Below, in pieces: positions 12,255 through 22,400 of a stretch of 64,000 nucleotides of DNA (position 1 is the first letter of the stretch; each line of letters starts with the position of its first letter). The stretch covers positions 1,178,001-1,242,000 of the forward strand of contig JAZARR010000170.1 in NCBI GenBank assembly GCA_037389465.1, read 5' to 3'. The position numbers and the translations under genes are program-made. The notes under the pieces were generated by a model, which was not told the origin of the DNA, did no database searches, and worked only from the letters and a program-made list of their open reading frames with translations. This DNA comes from Baylisascaris procyonis. Its lineage: Eukaryota; Nematoda; Chromadorea; Rhabditida; Ascarididae.

Positions 12255-14909
12255 TCCAACTTGAGCATGATAATAACGAAAATATAAACGCCCTAGCGCA
12301 CAGAATGCAAAAATATTAAATGTGAAATAAAGGTGCAATACAATTAACTCTGAAATATGTTCTTCTCGTTGCAACATCTACTACGTTTTCTTTATCGCTA
12401 GCCAAACAGCATGCTAGCCAGTGAAAATATTCGCTTCAATGGAACGGAAGTAAACTAGCTGTTGCAGAAAACAGTTACCTGTTCCTAGTTTTAGCAATTT
12501 CTATTTTATGAGAAATGATGACATCGCCAAGAATTCTAATGAAATGAATTGCACTCAATAATGCTATTTCCTTTGAAACATCTCAAAAGAGCCGTCAACA
12601 AAGTCTATACCACTTGCTTGCATGGACGACGACGACTCAGTTGGCTGCGTGGTTGCTATTGATCTACAAGATGAGCGCTAGCTTTGTAAAGTTAATTAGT
12701 TACGCCTCCAGTACATACAACGCGCTTGTTATGAACATTCAACTATTCACTTTAATGCAACATGCCTATTAGGCATTTCAAGTCGGCTATTGCGTCGAGT
12801 TTATCTAAAGATCTGCGCAGAAAATCTCAAAAATAGATATTCATTAGGGCGACATCTGTCCTCTACGCTCATGTCATCAGGAGCTATGGTGGTTTTTGCA
12901 TATATCCTAATTTCGCAATTTAGATTTTCATGTCAGAACTATATCACAATTCCATAATTCCGCAAATTTCGAGGTTTCGCCAAATTCCGGTTTCGGTTTT
13001 TTTAAAATCCCCTTCAAACATCGCCCCAATACGCATCGTCTGACTTTCCAATGGATGCAGTTTTTTAGTTGAAGCCCTTAACCACCAACGATATATTCCA
13101 ACTAGCGAATAACATTCAATTCATCTACCTTATTACTTCCAAAACTTCGGCAACATCCTATATTTCAACTTCGTGGTTTGGGAAGAATTTTATAGCTTGA
13201 TTATTCATACATATTGAAAATCCTCAAAATAAAAGAAACTGATAGAGGCAAAGATTACAATAAATTCCTAAAAGTCACGGATAGTGTTAAAAATATCTTA
13301 ATGAAAGAAAGCACTCTCACAACCGTTGACTTTAACATCCAGAAATTCACAGTGACTGGAAATACCGTTATATAGTAAGAGGAATGTGAGTCGCTGCATC
13401 TCGTAAAAAAAAAAAAAAAAAAATCTAACCAAATGCATTGCATCCATTTTGCAAATCTCGCCAAGCGTACTGCATATACTATCAGTGGGCAATCGTAATG
13501 GATAAACGCATCAATGTTTGAAATGACTCAAATTTCCATCAAAATTCACTTATTTCGCCATCGGTCGCTAATGTACACACTGACTGGCTAATTGTCGTTT
13601 TGCTAGCGTTGCGACTGCTCGATATGCACTAAGCATTGATGTGCACAACATTGATGCATCAACATGCAAATTAGTTTATAGGCATTGCCACTGACTTACA
13701 CCACATAGCTATAATGGTTACAAATGCCTATATGCCAACAATTTTACCTCATTCTACACCATTTATAATGGAAAGAACAGGCACCAACATTATAGGCTGA
13801 TAAATCTACAGGCAGGAAACTTGGCAGGTTTGAGATTAGGGACTTATTCTATCAGTAACACCACAATCTAAAGATCTAGAAAGCAAAAAAATTCCGGATG
13901 TGCAAGATACTTCAGTAGTTGAGACAAACATGTCCACATGTCATATTCAAAAAATGCTAAGAACTGACGATATAGGAAAAGTCATTGGTGAAAGTATAAA
14001 AATGAAAAATGGTTTATAATGTACAGTGATACATATACACCTACGCACAGATCACCTTCACTGTAAACCGCTTTGCGAGTTCAATTGCCGAAAGGCATCA
14101 AAGTGAATCGAGACAACAGCTGTTTTTAAATATTTAAACGACATATCGGGAAAAGCCTAATGAAAAGCAGGTTGAAAAAAGAGAGCTAAATAAAGCGAAA
14201 CCTATCGAAGCGATGAAGCTAAAAATCCATAATAACATATACTGGAACGCATCTCCTCATAACCGATGTGGTGCCTAGGAAACCAATATGAAGCAATATG
14301 AAACTCATAACCGAAAGTCTGCGCTTCTAACAAAGAAAACTCCGCTTTGCTCAGAAAGAGCTTGATGTCCGAATGGTGTTAAGGTTACCTCATGCTTCTC
14401 TGTATTTGTGGAGAAATACTTAAATAAAAATATTGGTTGCCCAGGTCGACAGCAGACAGGTGGCGTGGGACGAATGTGGATAGGAAGTTGGAGGAGCGAG
14501 GAATGCATCCTTCTAATTTTACACCTTAAAGAATCCAGTGTAAGAGTCTCTTCTCGAAATCTGGTCTTCTAAGGAACGAAACCATAGTTCTGCTATTGTT
14601 ATGCAACCATTCCAAACGAAAAATGCGGTCATCCGTCATTACGGACAAAACGTCCTCCTGAATTCTCAAATGAAACTATGCACCCGATGCCCAACGTTCA
14701 TCATATAGAAATGGCTGCTGTCGACCAAAGTTGTCTACTTCGCCTTAACTATGGAAAAAAGGTTAGCTGACTGGTGAGTAGAAAGTTGTGTGCACTATGA
14801 GAGACATACAACGAGATTATTAAGTTTAACGAGCGATGTACGCAAAGGTTATATAACAATATCCTTAACAAATAGGGAGTGTTCCGCCTATTTATTTATT
14901 TTGACGCAG
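12255..14909. other. AT-rich non-coding DNA
   Basis: No supported gene. An A run of about 18 lies near 13,406-13,423. A 57-nt block on the minus strand (12,479-12,535) is bounded by TTCATTTCATTAG and CAG|GTAACTG and is open in one frame. It is AT-rich like its surroundings and I cannot separate it from chance. Confidence 0.5.
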
Positions 14910-15035
14910 AGTAGACCAAAGCACGTAACTAAGGAGCTCTCTGACACCAGCATCTCCGAAAGGCAGAAAGTCATCAGGGACTCTAGAACGGTAGGGTTTC
15001 AGATACAAAATCAGAAATACGGTCTTATCCCTTGA
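14910..15035 (+). pseudogene. Coding-like fragment with stop, unrecognised
   Basis: After a plausible acceptor (TTATTTTGACGCAG) a plus-strand frame of 41 codons and a stop opens with SRPKHVTKELSDTSISERQK and goes on to VIRDSRTVGFQIQNQKYGL. The charged, non-repetitive composition looks like protein rather than AT-rich noise. The same frame is open upstream to about 14,790, so the acceptor is not proven. It lies about 130 bp before the next coding-like block on the same strand and may be part of the same dead gene. No family assigned. Confidence 0.3.
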
Positions 15036-15163
15036 TCACGCACATACAGGTTCTGGTGAGTGTAAACTAATATATAATAGGATCATGGTCACATCGCAAT
15101 AGTCTACCTCGAAAAATACGAAAATCTGAACGTGTTTTTCTAACGTAGTGCCGCCATTTGCAG

Positions 15164-15481
15164 CCGCCAAGTGGGGAGTGGTGAAAATTAAGAGCGCTCA
15201 AGTTCTTCCGGGGACTATCGAACTATTCTTGGTGCCTTCGAAAGGGATTCGGATGACTCAAAATTCTAACGACTTTCATGATTTTCAGGAATATTGTTGT
15301 GGTCATTGTTTGCACAGCAAAAAAGTTACGAAGTAGTCATCAAATACTGCGGCTTCGTTACGATGCTCGATCTCGAGCTACAGGCTATAAGCGTCTATCA
15401 CCACGGTATTGTGGTGGTCACTCGCGAGGCAAAGTTATCGGCACAATGGAGCAAGAGTTCACACATCTAGCAGCAAAGTAG
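15164..15481 (+). pseudogene. Frameshifted gene fragment, possible FLYWCH/MULE-type zinc finger
   Basis: From an acceptor-like site (GCCATTTGCAG at 15,153-15,163) the plus strand reads AKWGVVKIKSAQVLPGTIEL, then FLVPSKGIRMTQ, then EYCCGHCLHSKK. This frame hits a stop at 15,334. A shift by one base in the A6 run at 15,319-15,324 puts the reading into a second open frame: RSSHQILRLRYDARSRATGY, then KRLSPRYCGGHSRGK, ending with a stop at 15,479. The paired cysteines, the later CGGH and an RxDARSRATG stretch recall the layout of FLYWCH-type zinc fingers found in MULE-related genes of nematodes. That assignment is inference from a remembered family layout. The single-base frameshift marks it as a pseudogene, unless the homopolymer is a sequencing error. 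Confidence 0.4.
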
Positions 15482-15859
15482 CATCAAAAAGGCCGTAGTC
15501 CAAAGATTTTTAAAGCTATATTTCATATTCGCTGTCCCAAGAAGCGGTAGGTTTTGATCGGTAATGGCGTTTGACTTTAGAGCCGCTGATTTCAAAATCA
15601 CTCCAAAACATCTCATTGCTTCTTCCTCCAGTATACGACAATACAGAACTGTCGTGCTGCCTCTTTCATCACAAATAGCCTAACATTGTTTCCTGTTTTT
15701 TATATGCCCGCCCATTTTGAGGAACAAGTGAGATTTCCTCCTCGACTAACGAACTGAACAAATTTCGCATTCAGGATCCTTCAAAAAGTCAAAGGTCCTA
15801 TGCAAATGTCCAGCTTGATGCTCAAAAGCGCTAAAAATTGAAGTCCAGATTAATTTCAG

Positions 15860-16012
15860 GTCCATGGCGCTCCCACTACAAGGGAATTCGTCGCTCGAGA
15901 AAAAATGCGACGACAGCTTTTAGAAACCCCTAATGAGGTTCGAGACCGCTCAGATGATTTCGAAGCGCTTAACAAATTTTTTTTAAGGACCAACAGTATT
16001 TGCCAGGCGTAA
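15860..16012 (+). pseudogene. Candidate 3' terminal exon of the same dead gene
   Basis: An in-frame TAA sits directly before a good acceptor (TTTCAG at 15,854-15,859). From 15,860 a frame of 50 codons runs to TAA at 16,010-16,012. It includes HGAPTTREFVAREKMRRQLL and later RSDDFEALNKFFLRT. The basic, R/K/E-rich helix-like sequence is protein-like. It follows the FLYWCH-like fragment by about 380 bp on the same strand. The family is uncertain. In my recollection similar VAR-x-KMRR segments follow FLYWCH-like modules in nematode transposon-derived proteins, but I cannot verify this. No AATAAA lies close downstream. Confidence 0.35.
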
Positions 16013-17465
16013 TGCGAACTATAAAGACAGCGCTATACATACAAAAAAAATCCAAGTTATTGAATTTCGAAAGTTCGCAACGAAATCATACCTGATTAAC
16101 GAAGCGCCGGTTGATAAAAGAAAATGATCAAAGGACGGAAACTCCGGTCGAATTCCACAACCGGGATGCTCCTTTGCCTGAACCCGACGTGCACGCTCAA
16201 CGGTACGTTTATGAACGTTAACGCGTGACCTAAAGTAACTAAAGTAATCACTAAAAGATTCTAACGAAGAAATGCTAATATAAGAATACCGTAATAGAAA
16301 TGTTATAACTAACACATAGACATCATGCGACAATATAAAAATGTAAAAATAACGCAAGTAAATCCTAATCTAAGATGTTCTATTTACAGAATACGTAAAC
16401 AGCAACACCGCATCACCATTGCTAATGTAGTATTGGGTACGTAATACGTATGTAACCTGCATCTGTAGTGAACCTAAACAAAATAAATTTAGCAATACTC
16501 TGAAAGCGATCGCTACTGAACATCTGTAAATCATCAACCTATCCACAGCAAAGAGCAAAGAAAACGTGAAATCTTGGCATATTTATAATCCCTAACGAAC
16601 AAGGTGAGATCACCTATATCAGGACTGGCATTTAATCCCAAGCGCATAAACCCATGTAGAGCTTTTGGATGTTGGTTTAACATAATAAACGTTTTTCTGT
16701 AGTTACAGAAATACCTGCCAATTACTTTATCTTAAAGAGTCATCTGAATCCTAGGGACTTTATGAGCAATTTTAACCAACTCACCTTTGATGGCACTGCT
16801 ATAATTAATATTCTGGCACCCAACTCAAAGGAATTGCGTTTTTGCAGTTAGACGCTACCCTTTTAAACAGCACACAGAATTCGTAACATTAATAGGTACG
16901 ATGTGCTGTCTGCGTAAGTCATCACCATTTGCCTTGGAACTACTCAAATCCCATACTGACAGTTACAAGGGAAACCACGAATTTCGTTCTCACATATCCT
17001 TTGAGACTCTTTTTCTATTTCAAGATACAATACATTGCATGGAATGAAAACAAAAATCATAAACAAATTATTCAAAAAAGTCAACAAATAAATCAAAAAT
17101 TATCAATAAAAAGCACTAATTAATCAATTAATACACGCTAAACAATTGCCTTATCAATTTCAATATAAAAAACAAAATATTTAAATCAAACAGTAATAAT
17201 TAAATACATCGAATGAAGAAGTCACCAAATTACACAAGTAAAGCGATAAACGGAAGCGCGGCTTCGACCAACATTTCCGATCTAATAATAATAATACTCA
17301 AATGTAAATATAAAATTTTATTTCATCAAAGAAAGATTTCTACAAAATTTCCAATTTTCTCCTTAGAAGAGCTCATGCACTTCACTGCTAGAAGTAAATC
17401 TACAAAAATTATTACACAATGAGCTGAAATTATAATCAAAACCTAGTTCACTTTGTTGCGATAAT
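16013..17465. other. AT-rich DNA up to the satellite edge
   Basis: No supported gene. A GC-richer patch at about 16,130-16,215 is open on both strands and is not interpretable. A good minus-strand donor (CATCAAAG|GTGAGTTGG) lies near 16,785 with an open frame before it, but I find no convincing acceptor. Confidence 0.45.
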
Positions 17466-18089
17466 GAAGTAAGATTTATGAAATTAAGAAAATAAAAAAA
17501 AATCAAATGAAATAAATCAAGTGAATCAAAGGAAATAAATAAAATAAAGCAAATAAAATAAATAGAATAAAGCAAATAAAGTAAAAGAAATGAAATAAGA
17601 TAAGTAAAACGATATAAATAAAATGAATTAAATTGAATAAATGGGGTAAATGAAACAAAATAAATATAACAGTTATAATAAAATAAGTAAACTAAAATAA
17701 GTAGAACATAGTGAATACAATAGATGAAATCGAGTAAATAAATAAAATGAATGGAATAAATAAAATAAATCAGTTGAATAAAAGAAATAAAATAAATAAA
17801 ACGAAACGTATAAAACAGGATAAGTAGCATAAATAAAATAAAATAAATAAGATGAGTAAAGAAATAAAATAAACAAAACAAATCAAATAAGACAAACAAA
17901 ATAAATAAATTGAAATAAATAATTTAAACTACGTTAAATGAACAAATCAGATCAAATTGAATGAATAAAATTAAAATAAGCGAAATAAAATGAATAATAT
18001 ACACAAAATAAAAAAAATAAAAAAATGAAACAACAAAATAAAATAAAGTAAAACAAAATAAATTAAATAAATTAAATAAAATATTAAAA

Positions 18090-18503
18090 CGCCGATAGCG
18101 CAAACTGCTCTGATGGGCATTTCCACTTGCTAATGAAAAATAATGCTCAAAATATTAAAAAAAAAATGTTAAATATGCCCAAATATAAAACATATGCTCA
18201 AAAAATTCTCCTTAGCACAGCAATGACCTAAAAAAGCGATGAGGAAATGTTAGCACCTTCTGCATAATCAATGAACGATTATTGATGAGTAAACTATAAT
18301 AAAACTTACAAAAATTGATGCGGCGTATCGCTTCTGCGAACCGATCCAGGCGAACGTCGATCTGCAATTAAGTTTTTATAATAGAGAAAAAATTCATTCA
18401 CCACTTATAGCGTCGATATTTTTGCAACTCGGCGTTTAGTATATATAACCAAACCACTAGTTCGACAGTGAACGAACAATGATATATAAATCTTTGAGAC
18501 AAT
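18090..18503 (-). pseudogene. Spliced-gene relic in cassette S1 (e1-e2-e3)
   Basis: Minus strand. e1 ends at 18,409, then a 47-nt intron (18,362-18,408) ends in TTAATTGCAG, then e2 spans 18,310-18,361 with donor GTAAGT. A 180-nt intron ends in TTTTTCATTAG and e3 starts at 18,129. Joined phases (2-0-0) read LVIYTKRRVAKISTL, then STFAWIGSQKRYAASIF, then QVEMPIRAVCAIGVLIF. The e1 donor is AT instead of GT, giving an immediate in-frame TAA, so this copy should not splice normally. The e2 donor and frame are intact. The hydrophobic character suggests a membrane protein, but I recognise no family. The upstream end of e1 is unknown; the boundary given marks the aligned, open stretch. Confidence 0.55.
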
Positions 18504-18983
18504 ATAAGACACGTAGTTTTCAAAAAAAAAAAGAACTGACAATTGCAAAAAATAACACAAAAGATGTTCTAGGCGCTATGAATATAGCACTATAGTATAA
18601 TCCATAGAGAAAAGAGGTTGCAAAAGAAGAAAAAAATTAAACTGAAAACATTTGCTTAAATATAGAGAATATCCAATGCGCTAATTAAAATCGAACATGA
18701 GGGGAGGGGTTGAGATGATAACTAAAATATAGCTTAATTCAGAATTGGAATAGAAACGAGTGTTCGACAATTGATTGAAGAGAAAGAATCTCCTAGAACT
18801 GGCAATACGCAGTCCTACCCCGCCCCCTCTCCTCTCTTTATGTTTATATTAAATTCATACGGCCATTAGGGCAATAGTACATCGAATAATCTCATAACAA
18901 TCACAAATCCACACAATTATAAACTGTATAAATAAAACTCTTAGGAAACTTTTCGTAGAATAAATGTAAAACGAATACAACTC

Positions 18984-19096
18984 ATAAACGCAGCTGGCGA
19001 CATGTTTGCAACACCAACGACAACAACATATGGGCATCGGTATCTCTCAAGCAAAGTACTGCGAATGTGTATAGCCCTATAGCGCACTGTTTAAGT
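18984..19096. other. 113-bp perfectly conserved block, S1 copy
   Basis: This stretch, starting ATAAACGCAGCTGGCGACAT, is identical over 113 bp to the block at 58,061-58,173 in the distant cassette S9, although other parts of S1 and S9 differ at many positions. In S2-S7 it differs only by an added AT dinucleotide. A plus-strand frame running through it ends in TAG in S1 and S9. Whether it is coding, an RNA or a binding region is unknown. Confidence 0.6.
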
Positions 19097-19440
19097 TGAG
19101 AATCAAGTACAGCTGATGCGATAATCAATAAAATTGAAGACTGTAGTGATAGGCGATATCGCACAAGAAAGATGCAATGGACTCTACAACTACAATGACC
19201 GTATAACTCAATAACGCTACGAGCAAAGCAATATGAGAAAAGAATGCTTATCACTTATGATTGGACGAGAGATAGGGCATTCAATGACTTTACAAATGAG
19301 AGAATGATCTAACGGCGCACTTCATGTGCACTTCATGTGATTTGACTAATTACGTAGGCCGTTTTTTGATACTTGCAGTCTATTGGCAAGAGGAATATTG
19401 AAAAATTTGTGATATTTTAATTTGTAGATCGGAAGAAAAT

Positions 19441-22400
19441 CAAAAAAAGTAAATCAAAATAAAATAAATCAAACCAAATAGAATAAATAGAAAAAATAAA
19501 ACAAAGTAAAATGGAATAAAATAAAATAGAAAAATAAAATAAAATAAAACGAAACAAAATGAAATAAAATAAGCTTAAAAAATATAACAAATCAAACGAA
19601 ATAAAATACAATAAATGAAACAAAATAATAAATAAAATGAACTGGAACTGATAAGATAAAACGAATAAAAGAAAATTTAAAAAAAAAAATAAAGTAGAAT
19701 AAAACAAAATATAATAAGAAGGAAAAAATATAATAAAACAAGATAGTGAAATGAAATAAAGAAAATAAAATGAAGAAAATAAATAAAATAGGGAATAAAA
19801 TAAAATAAAAGAATAAAATTGAACAAAATAGATAGAACAACAAGAATGAAATGAAATAAATAAAATTAAAAAAATGAATAGAATAAAATGAGTAGAATAA
19901 AGATAATAAAGCAAATGAACTAAAAGAAATAAAATACGTTTAATAAACAAAGAAGAAAAAAACAAGATGAAATAAATAAAACAAAATAAATTTTAAAAGG
20001 TAAAGTAAAAAAGCAAAATGAATAAAACTGAAATGAATGAGAGAAAAAGAATAAAATAAATAAAATAAAATAAACAGAATGAAAGAAATGAAATGAATAA
20101 AGTGTAATAAATGAAAGAAATAAAAATAAAGCAAATAAAATGAGCAAAATAAACAAAACATAATAAACTGAATAAATTAAATAAAATAAATAAGCAAACT
20201 AAATAAAATAAAAGAAATAGAATGAGTAAAATAAAATAATCAAACAAATAAAATAAAGTGAATAAAATAAACAGAGCAAAATAAATTAACTGAAACAAAT
20301 AAAATAAATAAGATAAAAAAAATAAAGTAAATAAAATAAACAAAATAAAAGAAATCAAACAAATTAAATACAGTAAACAAAACAAACAAGGTGAAATAAT
20401 TAAAACGAACTGAGCAAAAGGAATAAAATAAATGAAATGAAATGAATAAAATAAAATAAAACGAAAAAAATAAATAAAATGAAATGAGATAAAATGAATA
20501 CAATAAAATAGGACAAAATGAATAAATTAAAAAAAAATTGAAGAAAATAAATGGAATAAAATGTATGAGATAAATAAAGTAAAATAAACAGAACGGAATG
20601 AATAAAATAAAGCAAAATAAAATAAAATAAAATAAAATAAGCAAAGTAAAGCAAAGCAGGATAAAATACAACAAAATAAAATAAAATAAGTGAAATAAAA
20701 TAATGAAGTAAAATAGAATAAACAAAATTAAATCAAGTAAAATTGAGGAAATAAAGCCAAAAAATAAAATAAGATCAAATAGAACATAGTAAAATAAAAT
20801 ATACTAAAAAAATAGAGTGCAATGAATAAAATGGAATAAAACAAAACAAAATAGTATAAAAGAAAATAAAACAAAATGAAATAAAATGAGATATAATAAA
20901 ATAAAACAAAACAGAATAAATGAAATAAAACAATGAAAGAAAAGAAATAAAATGAAGAAAACAAAAATGAGTTGAATAAATAAAACGAATGAAATAAAAT
21001 AAAGAAAATATAGTAAACGAAATAAATAAAATTAAAAAATAAACCCAGAAGAACAAAATGAAATAAATGGAATAAAAAAAGTAAACGAGACAAAACAAAA
21101 TAAAGTAAACTAAATAAAGAGGATGAAATGAATAAAATAAATAAATCATAAAAAATAAAATAAAGTAGATAAAACAAATAAATTAGATAAATAAAATAAA
21201 TAGAAGCGAAAGGGACAGAATCAAATAAGTAAAGTGGAACAAGTAAAATGAAATTAAAAAAGTAAAAAAAATGAAATAGATAAGATAAAGGAAATAAAAC
21301 TGGTAAAAAAATAAAGTATAATAAATGAAATAAGCAGATGAGATAAATGAAATGAAATAAATAAAATAAATGGAACAAGATGGATAAAACTAAGCAAATA
21401 AAATAAAATAAATTAGACAGAATAAGACTATAAAATAAAATATACAGAATAAAATGAATTAGGTAAAAAAAAATTGAATAAAATAAATTAAAGAAATGAA
21501 ATAAAATAAATTGAAGAAACAAGGTAAAATAATCAGAAATGCAAATAAAAGAAACAAAATAAGTAAAATGGAATAAAATGAGATCAAATAAAACAAATTA
21601 AATAAAATAGATAAAATAGAACAAAAAAAATAAATAAAAAATGAAATAAAGTAAACAAAATATATAAGATCAATAAAACAAATAAAGCAAAACAGATAAA
21701 ATAAACAAAATAAAATGAATAAAATAAATAGATGAAATAAATAAAATAAAGCAGGTAAAGTAAATAAATAAAATAAATAAAATAAATAGAACGAGATGAA
21801 TAAAATAAAATAAAATAAAATGAGATAATAAGATGAAAAAAACAAAATAACATAAATAAAACGAGGAGGGTAAAATAATCAAAATAAAGCAAAAAAAGAA
21901 ATAAATAAAATAAATAGGATAAAAAAATAAAATAAAATAGAATAAAATAATAAAATAAATAGAATAAGTTAATGAAAAAAAGATAGAATGAAAATAAAAT
22001 GGAATAAAACAATTGAATGAATCGAAGAAAAAAAAATAAATCAAATAAATGAAGTAAAATAAATAAGAAGGAAAAAGCAAAGTAGTTAAAAAAGCAAATA
22101 AAAGAAATTGAACAAAATAAACCAGACAAAATAAATAAAATTAAGGAAATAAAATGAGGCAAATAAAACTAAGCGAATAAAATTAAATAAACAGAATAAA
22201 AAATAAAATAAATAGAATAAAATATATAAGAAAATGAAAATAAAATGAAGGAACAAATGAAGTAAGATAAATGAAATTAAGAAAATAAAAAAATCAAATG
22301 AAATAAATCAAGTGAATCAAAGGAAATAAATAAAATAAAGCAAATAAAATAAATAGAATAAAGCAAATAAAGCAAAAGAAATGAAATAAGATAAGTAAAA

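Larger units (their letters stand above)
17466..19440. repeat. Left edge of the macrosatellite: A-rich tail plus diverged cassette S1
   Basis: From about 17,466 the sequence becomes colinear with the last 600 bp of A-rich DNA found before every cassette, so the array begins in mid-unit. Cassette S1 occupies 18,090-19,440. It differs from S2-S7 by scattered substitutions and keeps about 45 bp (around 18,235-18,280) that S2-S7 have lost but S9 keeps. S1 is thus an older relative outside the recently amplified set. In contrast, the A-rich DNA to its right already belongs to the amplified type. Confidence 0.85.

Noticed and set aside
12479..12535. 57-nt exon-like block on the minus strand
   Set aside because: Splice sites are acceptable, but the composition is that of the AT-rich surroundings and such GT/AG pairs are frequent by chance.
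18310..18361. Reading e2 in its first frame (IDVRLDRFAEAIRRINF and similar in other cassettes)
   Set aside because: It looks like a conserved amphipathic helix, but between cassettes nearly all changes alter the amino acid in that frame (3 synonymous, 17 not). The frame in phase with e1 shows more synonymous change (8 and 12) and is preferred.
18866..18872. TTAGGG-like telomere motif in the cassettes (CATTAGGGC, CTATTAGGGC)
   Set aside because: A single isolated occurrence per cassette with no tandem repetition.
19428..19440. AGATCGGAAG at the right end of each cassette, resembling the start of a sequencing adapter
   Set aside because: Only about ten bases match and the sequence then differs. 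It recurs at the same homologous position in all full cassettes, so it is genomic.
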